A DNA stretch of 64,000 nucleotides from an uncultured SAR324 cluster bacterium (GTDB lineage: Bacteria; SAR324; NAC60-12): the NCBI GenBank assembly GCA_905182865.1, contig CAJJCY010000003.1, positions 329,740 through 393,739 of the forward strand. Reading direction: 5' to 3'. Each line of letters begins with the position of its first letter. Within the stretch, counting starts at the first letter, position 1. The position numbers and the translations under genes are program-made. This document shows positions 49,947 to 62,798 of the stretch, one piece after another. Under the pieces are notes generated by a model. The model was not told the DNA's origin. It saw only the letters and a list, made by a program, of their open reading frames with translations, and ran no database searches.

Positions 49947-49970
49947 TAACCGTTTTAACGGTTATTTTTA
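49947..49970 (+). terminator. Rho-independent terminator after pfaD
   Basis: TAACCGT-TTTA-ACGGTTA at 49947-49964 followed by TTTTT. It lies 100 bp after the pfaD stop and 30 bp before the parA-like gene. Confidence 0.75.
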
Positions 49971-49999
49971 CCCAATTAGAATGAAAAAATAGAGGAGGT

Positions 50000-50776
50000 G
50001 TGAGTATCAAAATTGCTGTTATGACCATGAAGGGAGGGCAGGCCAAGACCACTCTTGCAATCAATTTAGCCTCTCGTATTTCCAAAGCCAGACGTGAAGT
50101 ACTCTTGATTGATTCAGATATTCAGGCAAATGTTACCACTACTTTTAAACGGGACCACCATTGTAATCTGGCTAATGTAATCTTGGGAAGAGTCAGTAAC
50201 TTTGAATTTATCGAACTGGAACGGCACCTGTTTTTTTTGCCATCCGGCGGTGAAGCAATGATGGAGGCCACAAGTTATCTGAGTCAAACTCGTTTCAAAG
50301 ATGCACTCTTCAAAAATCTGCTGTCATCGATCAAACATAAAATAGTGATCATTGATACGGCACCCAGTTGGAGCGAAGTCAGCCGCAATATTTTGATGTA
50401 TGTTGACTATGTAATTGTTCCGGTAGTGACAGATTATCTTGGGTTTAGTGGTTGTGACCAAATCATGACCTATATTGATGAATTCAAGAAAAGTAAGTTG
50501 GGTCAATGCAAAGCAGAAGTACTTGGAATTGCAATTACCCGCTCTCAACCAAGGACAAACCTTTCGCAAACAATAACTGAAGGACTTCGGGAAAGGTGGT
50601 CTAATTTACTGTTTAAAGGGGTGATTGAAGAATCTGTTTCAATTCAGGAAGCACCTGCATTTCAGCAAAATATTTTTGATTACAGGAATGGTCGCACCCG
50701 CGGAGCAGAAATGTACGACCAGCTTTGCAGGGAAATAATGCGTAGGATCATCCAGAGACAGAAGGATTCTCGGTGA
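50000..50776 (+). CDS. ParA/MinD-family ATPase
   Basis: Deviant Walker-type partition ATPase that positions chromosomes, plasmids or protein complexes. The GTG start follows a strong GAGGAGG ribosome binding site. The 258 residues have the deviant Walker A MKGGQAKTT (9-17), LLIDSDIQANVT as motif A', and IIDTAPSW as Walker B. The paired gene is not a classical ParB, so this may be an orphan ParA used for cargo positioning, or part of a two-gene partition module. It is downstream of a terminator and 120 nt before the partner gene. Confidence 0.85.
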   Translation: MSIKIAVMTMKGGQAKTTLAINLASRISKARREVLLIDSDIQANVTTTFKRDHHCNLANVILGRVSNFEFIELERHLFFLPSGGEAMMEATSYLSQTRFKDALFKNLLSSIKHKIVIIDTAPSWSEVSRNILMYVDYVIVPVVTDYLGFSGCDQIMTYIDEFKKSKLGQCKAEVLGIAITRSQPRTNLSQTITEGLRERWSNLLFKGVIEESVSIQEAPAFQQNIFDYRNGRTRGAEMYDQLCREIMRRIIQRQKDSR

Positions 50777-50896
50777 TTATTGACTTTCTACAAGTTAATC
50801 TGCTTTAATTTTCTATTGGATATTCTATAAGATTATTTTTGCGGTCTTGATGAACGCAAATCAGGTTAAAACCAGGCCTTCTTATTCTAAATTATC

Positions 50897-51676
50897 ATGT
50901 CAAAAGCACTAAAATTTAATTTAAATTCACAACGTGAAATTCGACAGGAAGGTGCACAGGATCCTAAATCGATTCCGGCAAGTTCAACTCTGCCGGTTGG
51001 GCGGATCAAAACTGATTTTTTCCTTCCGGAGTTAAACTTGGACACTGTAGAGAATTCTACCAAAAAAAGTTCTCCTCAGGTACAGAAGGTGGTAAGCCGG
51101 ATAAATAAATTTATTGAAAATATTGCTGATGATTATTTTTTACTTGGGCTGCATTTAATTTCGCTGCATTCTATGCTCAAGGAATCTAAACTCAATACAG
51201 AGCAAATAAGATCCTGGTATGCAGAAAATATTAATATGCCCTACTCTTCTGCTATGCAGTGCCGAAAGGTGGCAGATGTTTATTCAGCAAATCCGGAACT
51301 GATCGGACGGTACACTGCTTCCGGAGCATATCTTTTGAGCAGTTGTAAAACTCCGGAAGAACGTGAAGAGATTTGGCAGGAAGCGCGAGGAGAAAAGTCT
51401 GCGCCGAGTATCAGAGAACTGCGGGAGACACTGAAGCGGGTACGTGAAAGACAGGCCCTGGAGCAGATGGAGTTGGAAGATGTAAATACCGAAATAGAAA
51501 TTTCGGCGAATAAATTCCGGATGACTCCAGACAAAATTCATGAGTCTCTGCAAACAATTTCGCATTATTGTGATAGTTTTGTTGCTTGCGAAAAACCTGT
51601 GGAACAGGCTGAAATGCGTGAAGTTCTGCGGGACTCTCTAAGGATTTTGCTAAAAGATTTGGAGGAAACAGTTTAA
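50897..51676 (+). CDS. ParA-associated protein of unknown function, DUF3102-like
   Basis: The 259 residues lack the ParB N-terminal CTPase motifs. Residues 55-135 (VVSRINKFIENIADDYFLLGLHLISLHSMLK through CRKVADVYSANPELI and GAYLLSSCKTPEEREEIW) are helical and resemble DUF3102-type DNA-associated proteins; a coiled region follows (RELRETLKRVRERQALEQMELED). Position directly after the parA-like gene suggests that it is its partner or cargo adaptor. It ends 4 nt inside the convergent DUF368 gene. Function is inferred from context only. Confidence 0.6.
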   Translation: MSKALKFNLNSQREIRQEGAQDPKSIPASSTLPVGRIKTDFFLPELNLDTVENSTKKSSPQVQKVVSRINKFIENIADDYFLLGLHLISLHSMLKESKLNTEQIRSWYAENINMPYSSAMQCRKVADVYSANPELIGRYTASGAYLLSSCKTPEEREEIWQEARGEKSAPSIRELRETLKRVRERQALEQMELEDVNTEIEISANKFRMTPDKIHESLQTISHYCDSFVACEKPVEQAEMREVLRDSLRILLKDLEETV

Positions 51677-52689
51677 TCCTCTGCACGGTTTTTGGAAATA
51701 TTATTCAAAAGTATTACTGAAGCGAAACCGACTCCCATCAGCAGAATTGAGATCCATAATTCCGTATTGACTAACGGCCAGACGTTTTCTTCCCGGAGGA
51801 CATGTTCTTTATCCCGGATTATTTGACTTTCCAAAGTAATTTTCCAAGGCCAGACTTTCCGCATTGCACCAATCATGAAGCCGGTGAGGAGGGCTAATGT
51901 GAAATCATGCCAGCGCTCCAGTGCGAAACGTAAGAAACGTGAAAATCCTATAATTCCAATTAAGCATCCGGCAATGAAAATGAGGATGATTTCCAGATTG
52001 TCCTGAGCAAATGGATTTCTCAAAGCTGATGTAATAAAAACATATTTTCCTAAAATAAGCAGAATAAACGAACCGCTCAATCCCGGAAGAATCATGGCAC
52101 AAATTGCAATCATTCCGCTGAAAAAAATATACCAGGGTTCTTCTGGAGTATGCAGCGGAATCAGCCCGGTAATTCCGTAGGCCAGCAGAGTACCTAAAGC
52201 TAAGGCAGGGAAACTGGTAACACGATTATTGATAGAATGGCCTACCACCAAAATTGAAGCAGTGATCAAACCAAAAAAGATGGACCACGTTGGTACCGGA
52301 TGTTCTGTCAGCAGGTAGTGCATCAGGTGTGCAGTACTGATTAAGGCAACCGCAATTCCTGAAACCAGTGTGATCAGGAAACGTAGATGGAGTTCTGCTA
52401 ATGCTTCTTTGAAACGCAGTCTGAGTGCTTGCCAGAATAATTTGCCATTAATTGAGGAAATTGCTGTCAGTAGGCTGTGATAAATACCAGTTATAAATGC
52501 AATAGTGCCTCCGGAAACTCCCGGAACAATATCAGCAGTACCCATTCCCAAACCTTTAATAAACAAATTTATATGTTCTGTAACAGTTACGGGGCCGGGA
52601 GAGGCCATCCATGATTCAGTCCAGGTAGTTGATCTGGTTAAAGTTAAGGGATCGTTTTGTTTTGAAATTTCTTTGGTATCTGAAGGCAT
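51673..52689 (-). CDS. DUF368 membrane protein (undecaprenyl-phosphate translocase family)
   Basis: Polytopic membrane protein of 338 residues with about nine hydrophobic helices. The signature GMGTADIVPGVSGGTIAFITGIY near 50-72 and the repeat ILPGLSGSFILLILGKY near 190-206 define the DUF368 family. Members have been linked to recycling of undecaprenyl phosphate across the inner membrane for cell-wall and O-antigen synthesis. The gene is convergent with the ParA-associated gene (4-nt overlap) and is followed at its 5' side by a short hypothetical gene on the same strand (19 bp). Confidence 0.87.
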   Translation of the reverse strand: MPSDTKEISKQNDPLTLTRSTTWTESWMASPGPVTVTEHINLFIKGLGMGTADIVPGVSGGTIAFITGIYHSLLTAISSINGKLFWQALRLRFKEALAELHLRFLITLVSGIAVALISTAHLMHYLLTEHPVPTWSIFFGLITASILVVGHSINNRVTSFPALALGTLLAYGITGLIPLHTPEEPWYIFFSGMIAICAMILPGLSGSFILLILGKYVFITSALRNPFAQDNLEIILIFIAGCLIGIIGFSRFLRFALERWHDFTLALLTGFMIGAMRKVWPWKITLESQIIRDKEHVLREENVWPLVNTELWISILLMGVGFASVILLNNISKNRAED

Positions 52690-52708
52690 GAGGTGATAAA
52701 TATTTTAC

Positions 52709-53107
52709 TTAGACAAGATAATGATTTTTACTGTCTGTAACGTAAAAATGATGCTGGTATGCTTCATCAAGTATTTTCCAGAACTCCTGGTCAAACTCTG
52801 TATCTTCTAGTTTATTTCTTAAACCCTGACAAAAATGAGTCAACTGCCAAGAAGATTGTGCACATTCTCGTAAAAATTGATTTGCGAAAACCTGAAGTTC
52901 CCAAGGGAATTCTGATTCACTCAAATCTAACAGAGGAGCGTCTTTTTCATGTTGTTCAAAAAGTTTAGCTGCAAGCTGATCTACCAGATAAAAAAAGTCC
53001 TTACCAAGTACATCTAGCGCTCTCCCTTCGTCTGGTCCAAGTCTCTGGATTAAATTATCCTGAAAACTCCTGAGGATTGGTCTTGTAATTGTTTTGTCTT
53101 CCAGCAT
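52709..53107 (-). CDS. Hypothetical protein
   Basis: Not recognised. The 132 residues are soluble, acidic and probably helical (DEGRALDVLGKDFFYLVDQLAAKLFEQHEKD). It is preceded by open intergenic DNA and followed by the DUF368 gene 19 bp later on the same strand, which suggests that the two are cotranscribed. Start at 53107 is the only good ATG. No motif, signal peptide or membrane segment is visible. Confidence 0.6.
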   Translation of the reverse strand: MLEDKTITRPILRSFQDNLIQRLGPDEGRALDVLGKDFFYLVDQLAAKLFEQHEKDAPLLDLSESEFPWELQVFANQFLRECAQSSWQLTHFCQGLRNKLEDTEFDQEFWKILDEAYQHHFYVTDSKNHYLV

Positions 53108-53419
53108 TACTTTTTTATATCAGAAATATCTGAATGAGGTTTTTAAAAGTCCTTTAGATACATCCTGCAAGAATTATGACAGTAGGGATATTTTTATTGG
53201 GAGATGAATTATTGTACTTGAATAACAGGACTTTGCACAAAATACAGTGCTCAGGAATTAGACTTGAAGGAAGCTGATTTTTTAACCTTGAATACTGTGT
53301 GGGACCTGAATGAAGAATTCAGTTATTTAACAATGAGCAGAAGAAATTCCGGAAAACATTGGCAACTAAGTTTCAGAGTTCATGAGCATTAATCAAAACC
53401 TGAATCAATGCTTCGTAGC
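53108..53419. other. Intergenic region with short coding-like remnants
   Basis: No complete gene. On the plus strand an ATG at 53176 opens a frame reading MTVGIFLLGDELLYL, and a second frame from about 53214 reads to a TAA at 53394 (EADFLTLNTVWDLNEEFSYL). Together they could be a frameshifted short gene, but I recognise no family with confidence. No clear terminator for the atp operon was found here. Confidence 0.35.
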
Positions 53420-53850
53420 TTAGAGAAACTGTGCTACTTTTTGACGTACAATTGAGCGTTTCAATTTACCTTCATATTTATTCTGCCGACTTTCCTCTTC
53501 CTCCCAACTGGAAGTTGTAGGAGCACCGGTGAGGAGAATGTCCTTAGCTTTTTTTTCTGCATCTTTTGCGCGGTCTATGTCAATTTCATCTGCAGTTTCA
53601 GCTAATTCTGCCAGGACTCTCACGCTGTTTCCTTCAACCTGAGCATAGCCCCAGTGAACAGCAATTGCATATGTCTTTCCGCTGCTGTTTTTATAGGACA
53701 TAATTCCGGTATCAAGGGTGGTCAGCAAAGGGATATGCTCAGGCAGGATCCCTAATTCACCTTCAATACCAGGTAATGTCACTGAATCTACATCCTCAAC
53801 CAAGACTGTACGATGAGGTGTTACTACTTCAAGATTGAGTTGGTCGGACA

Positions 53851-53851
<1 letters not shown>
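53420..53851 (-). CDS. atpC: ATP synthase F1 subunit epsilon
   Basis: Rotor stalk subunit that regulates ATPase activity. The 143 residues have the N-terminal beta-sandwich (LNLEVVTPHRTVLVEDVDSVTLPGIEGELGILPEHIPLLTTL) and a C-terminal helical hairpin that is slightly long and charged. It overlaps atpD by one base and is the last gene of the operon. Confidence 0.94.
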
Positions 53852-55260
<1,409 letters not shown>

Positions 55261-55284
55261 TTAGGTGGATAATTATTTTCAACT

Positions 55285-56151
55285 TTATATACTTTCTGCT
55301 CCGCTTATAATTTCGATTAACTCACTTGTGATCGCCGCCTGTCTGCTTCGGTTATAATGTAATTGTAATTTTTCAATCATTTCTCCTGCATTCTTGGTTG
55401 CTGCATCCATTGATGTCATACGCGCAGCATGTTCTCCGGCGATAGTATCAAGCCAGGAAACATATACCTGATTCTGGACATATTTTTTTAGAAGCGACTC
55501 CAGAATATCTTGTGGAGAAGGTTCAAATATTATATCCCGCTCATCTGCTATTTCCGTTTCAGGCGGTGTTATTGGCAAGAGTTGTTCAATAACTGGAACC
55601 TGGGCAATCACACTCACATAATGATTGTATGCAAGAATGACCTGATCTAACTCGCCGGCTTCAAAACGACTGGTCAATTTACTCACAATATCACGGACAA
55701 GAACCAGCTGTTCCCCAGGAGGAGTCCCAGTATGGTTAGCCAGAATGTTGTGAGCTGACCGTTTGAAAAATTCGTTTCCTTTGCGACCAAGGATCACAAA
55801 CTCAGCACACTCAACTTCCTCGTCTGCTAGCTGCCGAGCTAAAGCTTTAGAGAGATTTGAGTTGAAACCTCCACATAGACCGCGGTCACTTGTAATTAAA
55901 ATTACACCTGTACGTTTACCGCCGCTATTCTTGAAGAGAAGGCCAAAGCCAGTGTCCTGATCCTTACCGTCGAAACGTGTGCTGAGCGAAGAAACGACAC
56001 TCTTCAGCTTATTTGCATAAGGTGTTGCTTCCCGAATGGCACTTTCAGAGCGTCTCAGTTTTGCAGCAGACACCATTTTCATGGCGCTGGTAGTTTTCTG
56101 AGTTCTTTTTACACTGTCAATGCGTTTACGTATATCCTTTAGGCTGGCCAT
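55285..56151 (-). CDS. atpG: ATP synthase F1 subunit gamma
   Basis: Central shaft that rotates in the alpha3beta3 ring. The 288 residues have the N-terminal helix (DIRKRIDSVKRTQKTTSAMKMVSAAKLRRSE), the core ITSDRGLCGGFNSNL and the C-terminal helix (MTSMDAATKNAGEMIEKLQLHYNRSRQAAITSELIEIISGAE), all family hallmarks. It lies between atpA and atpD in the operon with a 42-nt gap to atpD. Confidence 0.96.
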   Translation of the reverse strand: MASLKDIRKRIDSVKRTQKTTSAMKMVSAAKLRRSESAIREATPYANKLKSVVSSLSTRFDGKDQDTGFGLLFKNSGGKRTGVILITSDRGLCGGFNSNLSKALARQLADEEVECAEFVILGRKGNEFFKRSAHNILANHTGTPPGEQLVLVRDIVSKLTSRFEAGELDQVILAYNHYVSVIAQVPVIEQLLPITPPETEIADERDIIFEPSPQDILESLLKKYVQNQVYVSWLDTIAGEHAARMTSMDAATKNAGEMIEKLQLHYNRSRQAAITSELIEIISGAESI

Positions 56152-56172
56152 TCTAAATTAATGCACGGTGTG

Positions 56173-57687
<1,515 letters not shown>

Positions 57688-58224
57688 TCAGCCTCTGATA
57701 ATTGATTGTCGAATCTGATTTAACTGCGTGTGAATACTCCCATCAATTACCACGGAACCGATACGCGTCACGATTCCGCCTATGATGGCAGGGTCGATGG
57801 TAATTTTAACTGTGACTTCTTTTCCAGAATACCTCGAAATAGCTTTTTCCAATTTGCCAACAGTTACTTCGGATATTTCTTGTGCCACAGTTATTCCGGC
57901 CTCAATACGGCCTAGTTTCTCTTGTAAAAACAAATTAAAAGCCCGCTCAATATTTGGGAGCAATACTATCCTGCGCTTGGCCAAAAGGTAGCGGATGAAT
58001 GTGTCAACAAGTTTAGAAACTTTTATTTTTTTTAGGATACTTTTCAGTATATTTTGCTTGATCTGTGAGGAAACTTTAGTGTCTGAAAGGACTTCACTTA
58101 ACTCTGTGGAGTTTGAATAAACATCGGCTAATGCAGTCAAACTTTTACCTGTATTTTCAAGGTCTTTTTCTGCTAAATTAATTAAGGCCTTGGCGTAGCG
58201 CCGTGCAATGACTCCCTGGCTCAA
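57688..58224 (-). CDS. atpH: ATP synthase F1 subunit delta (OSCP)
   Basis: Links the peripheral stalk to the top of F1. The 178 residues start with VIARRYAKALINLAEKD and end with the conserved GGIVTRIGSVVIDGSIHTQLNQIRQ. Overlaps atpF by 4 nt and abuts atpA. Confidence 0.93.
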   Translation of the reverse strand: MSQGVIARRYAKALINLAEKDLENTGKSLTALADVYSNSTELSEVLSDTKVSSQIKQNILKSILKKIKVSKLVDTFIRYLLAKRRIVLLPNIERAFNLFLQEKLGRIEAGITVAQEISEVTVGKLEKAISRYSGKEVTVKITIDPAIIGGIVTRIGSVVIDGSIHTQLNQIRQSIIRG

Positions 58225-58790
58225 GCGGCTCCTTCAGACTGTTTGAGTTGATTCATATAATCGGTTACCATTTTTGCCTGATACTTTTGATTCATTTCCT
58301 TTTTTAACTTTCCTTCAGCCAACCTGACACTTTCCTCGGCAATCCAGTTACGCAAAACATCTTCTGCTTTTCTGCGTTCTTGTTCCAGGGTAAATCGAGC
58401 CTGTTCCTTCATGCGGACTAGTTCTTGTCTGCCTTCTTCAATGATTCGAGCTTTTTCATTTTCAGCATCCTTTTTTGCAGATGCCACCATTTCAACAGCC
58501 TCTTTTTCAAGGGCAGATATTTGAATACGCATTCCACTTAATTCGGAAGTGATTTTTTCTTCAGCAATTCTTGCATCGTCAACCACTTGCTTTGCAGACT
58601 GAGCAGTACTGTTGAGTGCTGATGCTACAGGTTTCCTGGCAAATTTGTAAATGATTGCAACAAGTACAGTAACATTGAGTGTTTTCCAGATAAAGTCCAT
58701 TAAAGGTGAACCGTCATCGCCTCCTCCAGCTGCGTATAGAGCAGTGCTCCAGAAAGAGGCAAACAGTACAAATATAAAAAGTCGCATCAT
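58221..58790 (-). CDS. atpF: ATP synthase F0 subunit b
   Basis: Peripheral stalk subunit. I place the start at the ATG at 58790 (MMRLFIFVLFASFW); a longer form from a TTG at 58850 has no better ribosome binding site. The product of 189 residues begins with a signal-peptide-like segment ending ALYAAGGG, then the membrane helix LMDFIWKTLNVTVLVAIIYKFARKPV, and a long charged coiled coil. A cleaved N-terminal signal before the membrane helix is common in b subunits of deltaproteobacteria. It lies 65 bp after the b' gene, which it complements as a heterodimer. Confidence 0.9.
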   Translation of the reverse strand: MMRLFIFVLFASFWSTALYAAGGGDDGSPLMDFIWKTLNVTVLVAIIYKFARKPVASALNSTAQSAKQVVDDARIAEEKITSELSGMRIQISALEKEAVEMVASAKKDAENEKARIIEEGRQELVRMKEQARFTLEQERRKAEDVLRNWIAEESVRLAEGKLKKEMNQKYQAKMVTDYMNQLKQSEGAA

Positions 58791-58915
58791 TTTTTTCACT
58801 GTATCATTGTTTTCAACAAGTGATACTGACTGAGAGGAACATCCGTACAATTCCGGTGGTTCAAATGTGATTGCCTGAATTGCTTATTTTGTTATGCACT
58901 GACAGAGTACTTTTT

Positions 58916-59394
58916 TCAGCTTAACAGCTGCTTGCTGATTGCAGCAGATAACTCTTTATTCAGTTTTGCAAAACTGGTCTTAGTAGCTTTTATTTCTTTA
59001 GAAAGTTCATCAAAATTATTTTCAAACTCTTCCTGTAGAGTCTTTCTTTCCTCAAGGATCATGGACTCTCTTGAGGCCATCCCTTTTTCATGTCCAACAT
59101 TTCGAAGATGGAGAACTTCAGATCTCACCTCATTCAATTTTTGTTGAAAATCCTGCTTGAGACGTTCAACTTCACCTTCGACCTGAACAACACAGAGGCA
59201 CTTTTGGTAATAATTTCTTTACGATTATCCAGGGTTCGTATAACTGGTTGAAAAAGAAGCTTATTAAGAGTAAAAATCATAATACAAATTATGATCAGTA
59301 CCGCGGCAGGCGTAGCAAGCTGCAGGTGCAGCATCCCGTAATCCACGCTGATACCACCCCATGCGTTTTCAATTATTGCTTGTTTGAAATCCAT
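58916..59394 (-). CDS. atpF': ATP synthase F0 subunit b' , one frameshift
   Basis: Second peripheral-stalk subunit. The first frame gives the membrane helix (LQLATPAAVLIIICIMIFTLNKLLFQPVIRTLDNRKEIIT), the second the coiled coil (LNEVRSEVLHLRNVGHEKG and ATKTSFAKLNKELSAAISKQLLS). The frame changes near 59195, where one base is missing; the joined product is about 159 residues. It is the first gene of the atp operon in this window. No a or c subunit gene precedes it. Confidence 0.85.
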
Positions 59395-59640
59395 CTGAGG
59401 AAACCCTTTTTTGCAAAAAAATTAATTAAGCTAAACCATATTTTGTAGCATATAATTATAAACATTGTCAAGCACATTTCTATTTTATTTTTAGGATGTT
59501 ATAATCATTTTTTCTTTAAAAATATCTCTACAGTCATTAGTTTTGTTGTGTCACCCCGAATTAGTGCAAGGGATATTGCATTTTCAATTACACATGACTC
59601 ACGAGTTAAAAATACTTAACAGGTATAAACTAGTATAAGA

Positions 59641-60120
59641 ATGTATAGAACAGGAATTGGTTTTGATGTACACGCACTTGCTGAGGATAGGCTGCTGATT
59701 ATAGGAGGTGTTCATATTCCTCATCAAAAAGGTCTCCTAGGACACTCGGATGCAGATGTCCTTGTGCATGCTGTTATGGATGCCTTCTTAGGTGCACTAG
59801 CCCTGGGAGACATCGGACAGTACTTTCCAGACACGGATGAAAAATTTAAAGATGCAAACAGCATGGAACTTCTCAGACACGTTCAGTGTTTAGTTGAGGA
59901 AAAGGGCTTTATATGTACAAATCTTGACAGCATCATCATGGCAGAAAAACCAAAAATGGCTCCCCATCTCATGGAAATGAGAACAAACCTTGCTTCTGCC
60001 CTCAAGATTAAGATGGAACAAGTTTCTATCAAGGCAACAACAACAGAACGGCTGGGTCTCATCGGCCGCGAAGAGGGTATCGCGGCTCAGGCAATTGTTC
60101 TCCTTAATTCCATAACCTAA
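59641..60120 (+). CDS. ispF: 2-C-methyl-D-erythritol 2,4-cyclodiphosphate synthase
   Basis: Fifth step of the non-mevalonate isoprenoid pathway. The 159 residues start with GIGFDVHAL (zinc ligands Asp8 and His10), followed by LLGHSDADVLVHAVMDA and the C-terminal STTERLGL-like KATTTERLGLIGREEGIAAQA. Full-length and intact. The next gene, glpK, starts 12 nt later, so the two may be cotranscribed; there is no pathway link. Confidence 0.96.
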   Translation: MYRTGIGFDVHALAEDRLLIIGGVHIPHQKGLLGHSDADVLVHAVMDAFLGALALGDIGQYFPDTDEKFKDANSMELLRHVQCLVEEKGFICTNLDSIIMAEKPKMAPHLMEMRTNLASALKIKMEQVSIKATTTERLGLIGREEGIAAQAIVLLNSIT

Positions 60121-60132
60121 TAGAGGGGAAAT

Positions 60133-61625
60133 ATGTCACAAATTATTATGGCTCTGGATCAGGGCACCACCAGTTCACGTACCATTCTGTTTGATGAAAA
60201 CGGAAAAATTGTTGCCCAAGCAAATGCTCCGTTGGCCTGTCATTATCCCCAATCCGGCTGGGTTGAGCAGGTTCCGGAAGAAATCTGGAGTAGCCAGCGT
60301 CAAACCATCGAAGTCGCTTTGGAACATGCACAATTGTCGATGAAAGACATTTCTGCAGTTGGAATTACCAATCAGCGAGAAAGCACGATTGCCTGGAATA
60401 GAAATACCGGAGATGCAATTGGTCCGGCTATCAACTGGCAGTGCAGGCGTACCGCTGATTTTTGTGAGGAATTAAAGGCGGAAGGCTTTGACAGTCATTT
60501 GCGAAAGAGTACCGGTTTAGTAACGGATCCATATTTTTCCGGAACCAAAATGCGCTGGATTCTGGAAAATGTCCCTCAGGCTCGTAAACTTGCGGATCAG
60601 GGCAAACTCTGTTTCGGTACAGTTGATTCCTGGTTGATCTGGAAATTGACTGGTGGGCGAGTTCACGTTACAGAAATCAGCAATGCTTCGAGAACACTTG
60701 TTTTCAATATCGAAGCTTGTGAATGGGACAATGAAATTCTTGCACGATTTGGGATTCCACGCGAAACTCTGCCGGAAGTTAAACCATCAAGCGGAGTGAT
60801 TGCCACGATAAATCCTGAACTGTTTGGAGGCGAAGCGCCCATTGCCGGTGTTGCCGGAGATCAACAGGCAGCCCTTTTCGGACAAGCTTGTTTTGAACCT
60901 GGGATGGCCAAAAACACTTATGGTACGGTTGTTTCATGATTTCCAATACCGGTTCAGAACTGGTGTATTCCAAAAACGGATTGCTGACCACCATCGCCTG
61001 GCAAATTGGTGATAAAGTAACTTATGCGCTCGAAGGTTCAGTCTTTATCGCCGGTGCTCTGGTGCAGTGGCTGCGAGACGGTCTACAGCTTTTTGATGAT
61101 GCTGTTGAAACTCAGGCCATGGCCGAATCAGTTCCGGACTCCGGAGGTGTTTTTGTGGTTCCTGCCTTTGTCGGTCTTGGGGCTCCACATTGGGATCCAT
61201 ACGCCAGGGGAACAATCGTTGGCCTGACCCGTGATACAAACCGCAATCACATCGTCCGGGCATCTCTGGAAGCAATTGCTTACCAGTCTGCAGAAGTTCT
61301 CAGCAGTATTGCCAACGATACCGGAACAGAAGTCAACGAACTTCGGATTGACGGAGGCGCCGCGGCCAATAATTTTCTTTGTCAGTTTCAGGCAGATTTA
61401 TTAGGACTTAAAGTTACACGACCACAGGTTCTTGAAACTACTGCAATGGGTGCTGCATTTCTGGCTGGTTTGGCAGTCGGTGTCTGGAAAGATCAGGCAC
61501 AAATCCGGAGCCTCTGGCAGGAAGAAAAAACATTTACGCCGCAACTTTCCAAAAATGAAGCGGCACAAAGCATGAAAAACTGGAGCCGTGCAGTTGAACG
61601 TTCCAAAGGCTGGATTGTTCCGTAA
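60133..61625 (+). CDS. glpK: Glycerol kinase, one frameshift
   Basis: Phosphorylates glycerol to sn-glycerol-3-phosphate. The N-terminal phosphate loop [13 protein letters not shown] (8-20) and [27 protein letters not shown] are in the first frame; the second frame continues [20 protein letters not shown] and ends in the C-terminal domain with [21 protein letters not shown]. One base is missing near 60925 (GGTACGGTTG, where GGT-ACx-GGT-TGT is expected). Joined length is 497 residues, the normal size. Confidence 0.94.
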
Positions 61626-61659
61626 TCGTTTTGTCAACCTAAGGTCAAAATTTTAACAG

Positions 61660-62738
61660 CTACAGTTTCCCGTGTTTTGCGGCCACGACTTCTGTAATCA
61701 TGCTCAGTGCAATTTCGGCTGCAGTCTGGGCACCGATGTCCGCTCCGGCCGGGCCTTTTATTTGTGCTATGGAATCAGCGTCAAATCCAGCTTCTTCGAG
61801 TCGCGCGCAACGCTTGGCGTGTGTTCTGCTGCTGCCCAGAGCACCGATATACGGCAGATTATTCTTGAGTAAAATGTGTAAGGCGGGGTCGTCAATTTTA
61901 GGATCGTGCGTGAGCAAAATGGCGTATGTGTCCTCGTTGAGTGGAAAGTCCGGCAAAACATCATCCGGCCACTTTGAAATGAGCTGATCCGGAGGAACAG
62001 GAAAGCGCTCCGGATTGGCAAAAACAGTACGTGGATCAATCACGACAGTCAGGAAATCCAAATCCATTGCAAAACGTACCAGCGGAATTGTGATGTGTCC
62101 TGCACCGATAATCAGCAACTGATCCCGGCGTGGAAAAACCTGAATAAAAAATTCTTCTCCACCAATTTCCACAATCCTGTTTTCACGCTCTTTATAGGCT
62201 TCTTCTGCAAGAGCGATGGCTTCTTCATGATTATTTTGCAAATCAACTGCATTTTCGGCTTCCGGAAGTATTAACATCGGAGATTGATTTTCGTCGGAAG
62301 ATCCATTTTCAGCAGGAAGTGGTGAAATTAAAACTGCCGGAATATTGTTACGGATGCAGTCTTGAAGTGTGTCCCAAACTATTTTTTGTGTTTGGATCTG
62401 TTGATAAGGCCCAGTGTTTTTCCAGCAGTATTGTTACTTCTCCTCCACAGGAGAGACCTACCGACAAGGCCAGATCGTCTTCAACTCCGAAACTGAGTCG
62501 GCGTGATTCACCGCTTTCCAGTGCATCCAGGGCTTCTTCGATAACCGCCCCTTCGATACAGCCTCCGCTGACAGAACCGAGCTACTTTTGGCAGCGAATC
62601 TTTGTCCATCCCTTTTCCGATGAGCATTCCTGCCCCGGATTTTCGAGGTGCGGAACGCCAGGTCCGAATCACCCTTGCGAGTACAAAAGGCTCTCCGGAT
62701 TCAACCCAGTTTAGCTGCTCTGCCCAAATATCTCTCAT
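61660..62738 (-). CDS. xdhC: XdhC-family molybdenum cofactor insertion protein, two frameshifts
   Basis: Chaperone that sulfurates and inserts Mo cofactor into xanthine dehydrogenase; presumably serves the XdhA/XdhB pair at 20-24 kb. The start at 62738 (MRDIWAEQLNWVESGEPF) follows AGGAGA. The N-terminal domain contains GSVSGGCIEGAVIEEALDALESGE and the C-terminal Rossmann domain LLIIGAGHITIPLVRFA and GPAGADIGAQTAAEIALSMI. The frame shifts near 62590 and again in the A6 run near 62384. About 358 residues when joined. Confidence 0.87.
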
Positions 62739-62798
62739 TCTTAATCTCCTAAAATCCAAATTGATGCGTGAAAATCCGTGGCCTAAAATAGCTGGTGA

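Noticed and set aside
50897..51676. Calling this gene parB
   Set aside because: No GERRxRA-type CTPase motif or ParB/Srx fold pattern is visible; only position after a parA-like gene supports it.
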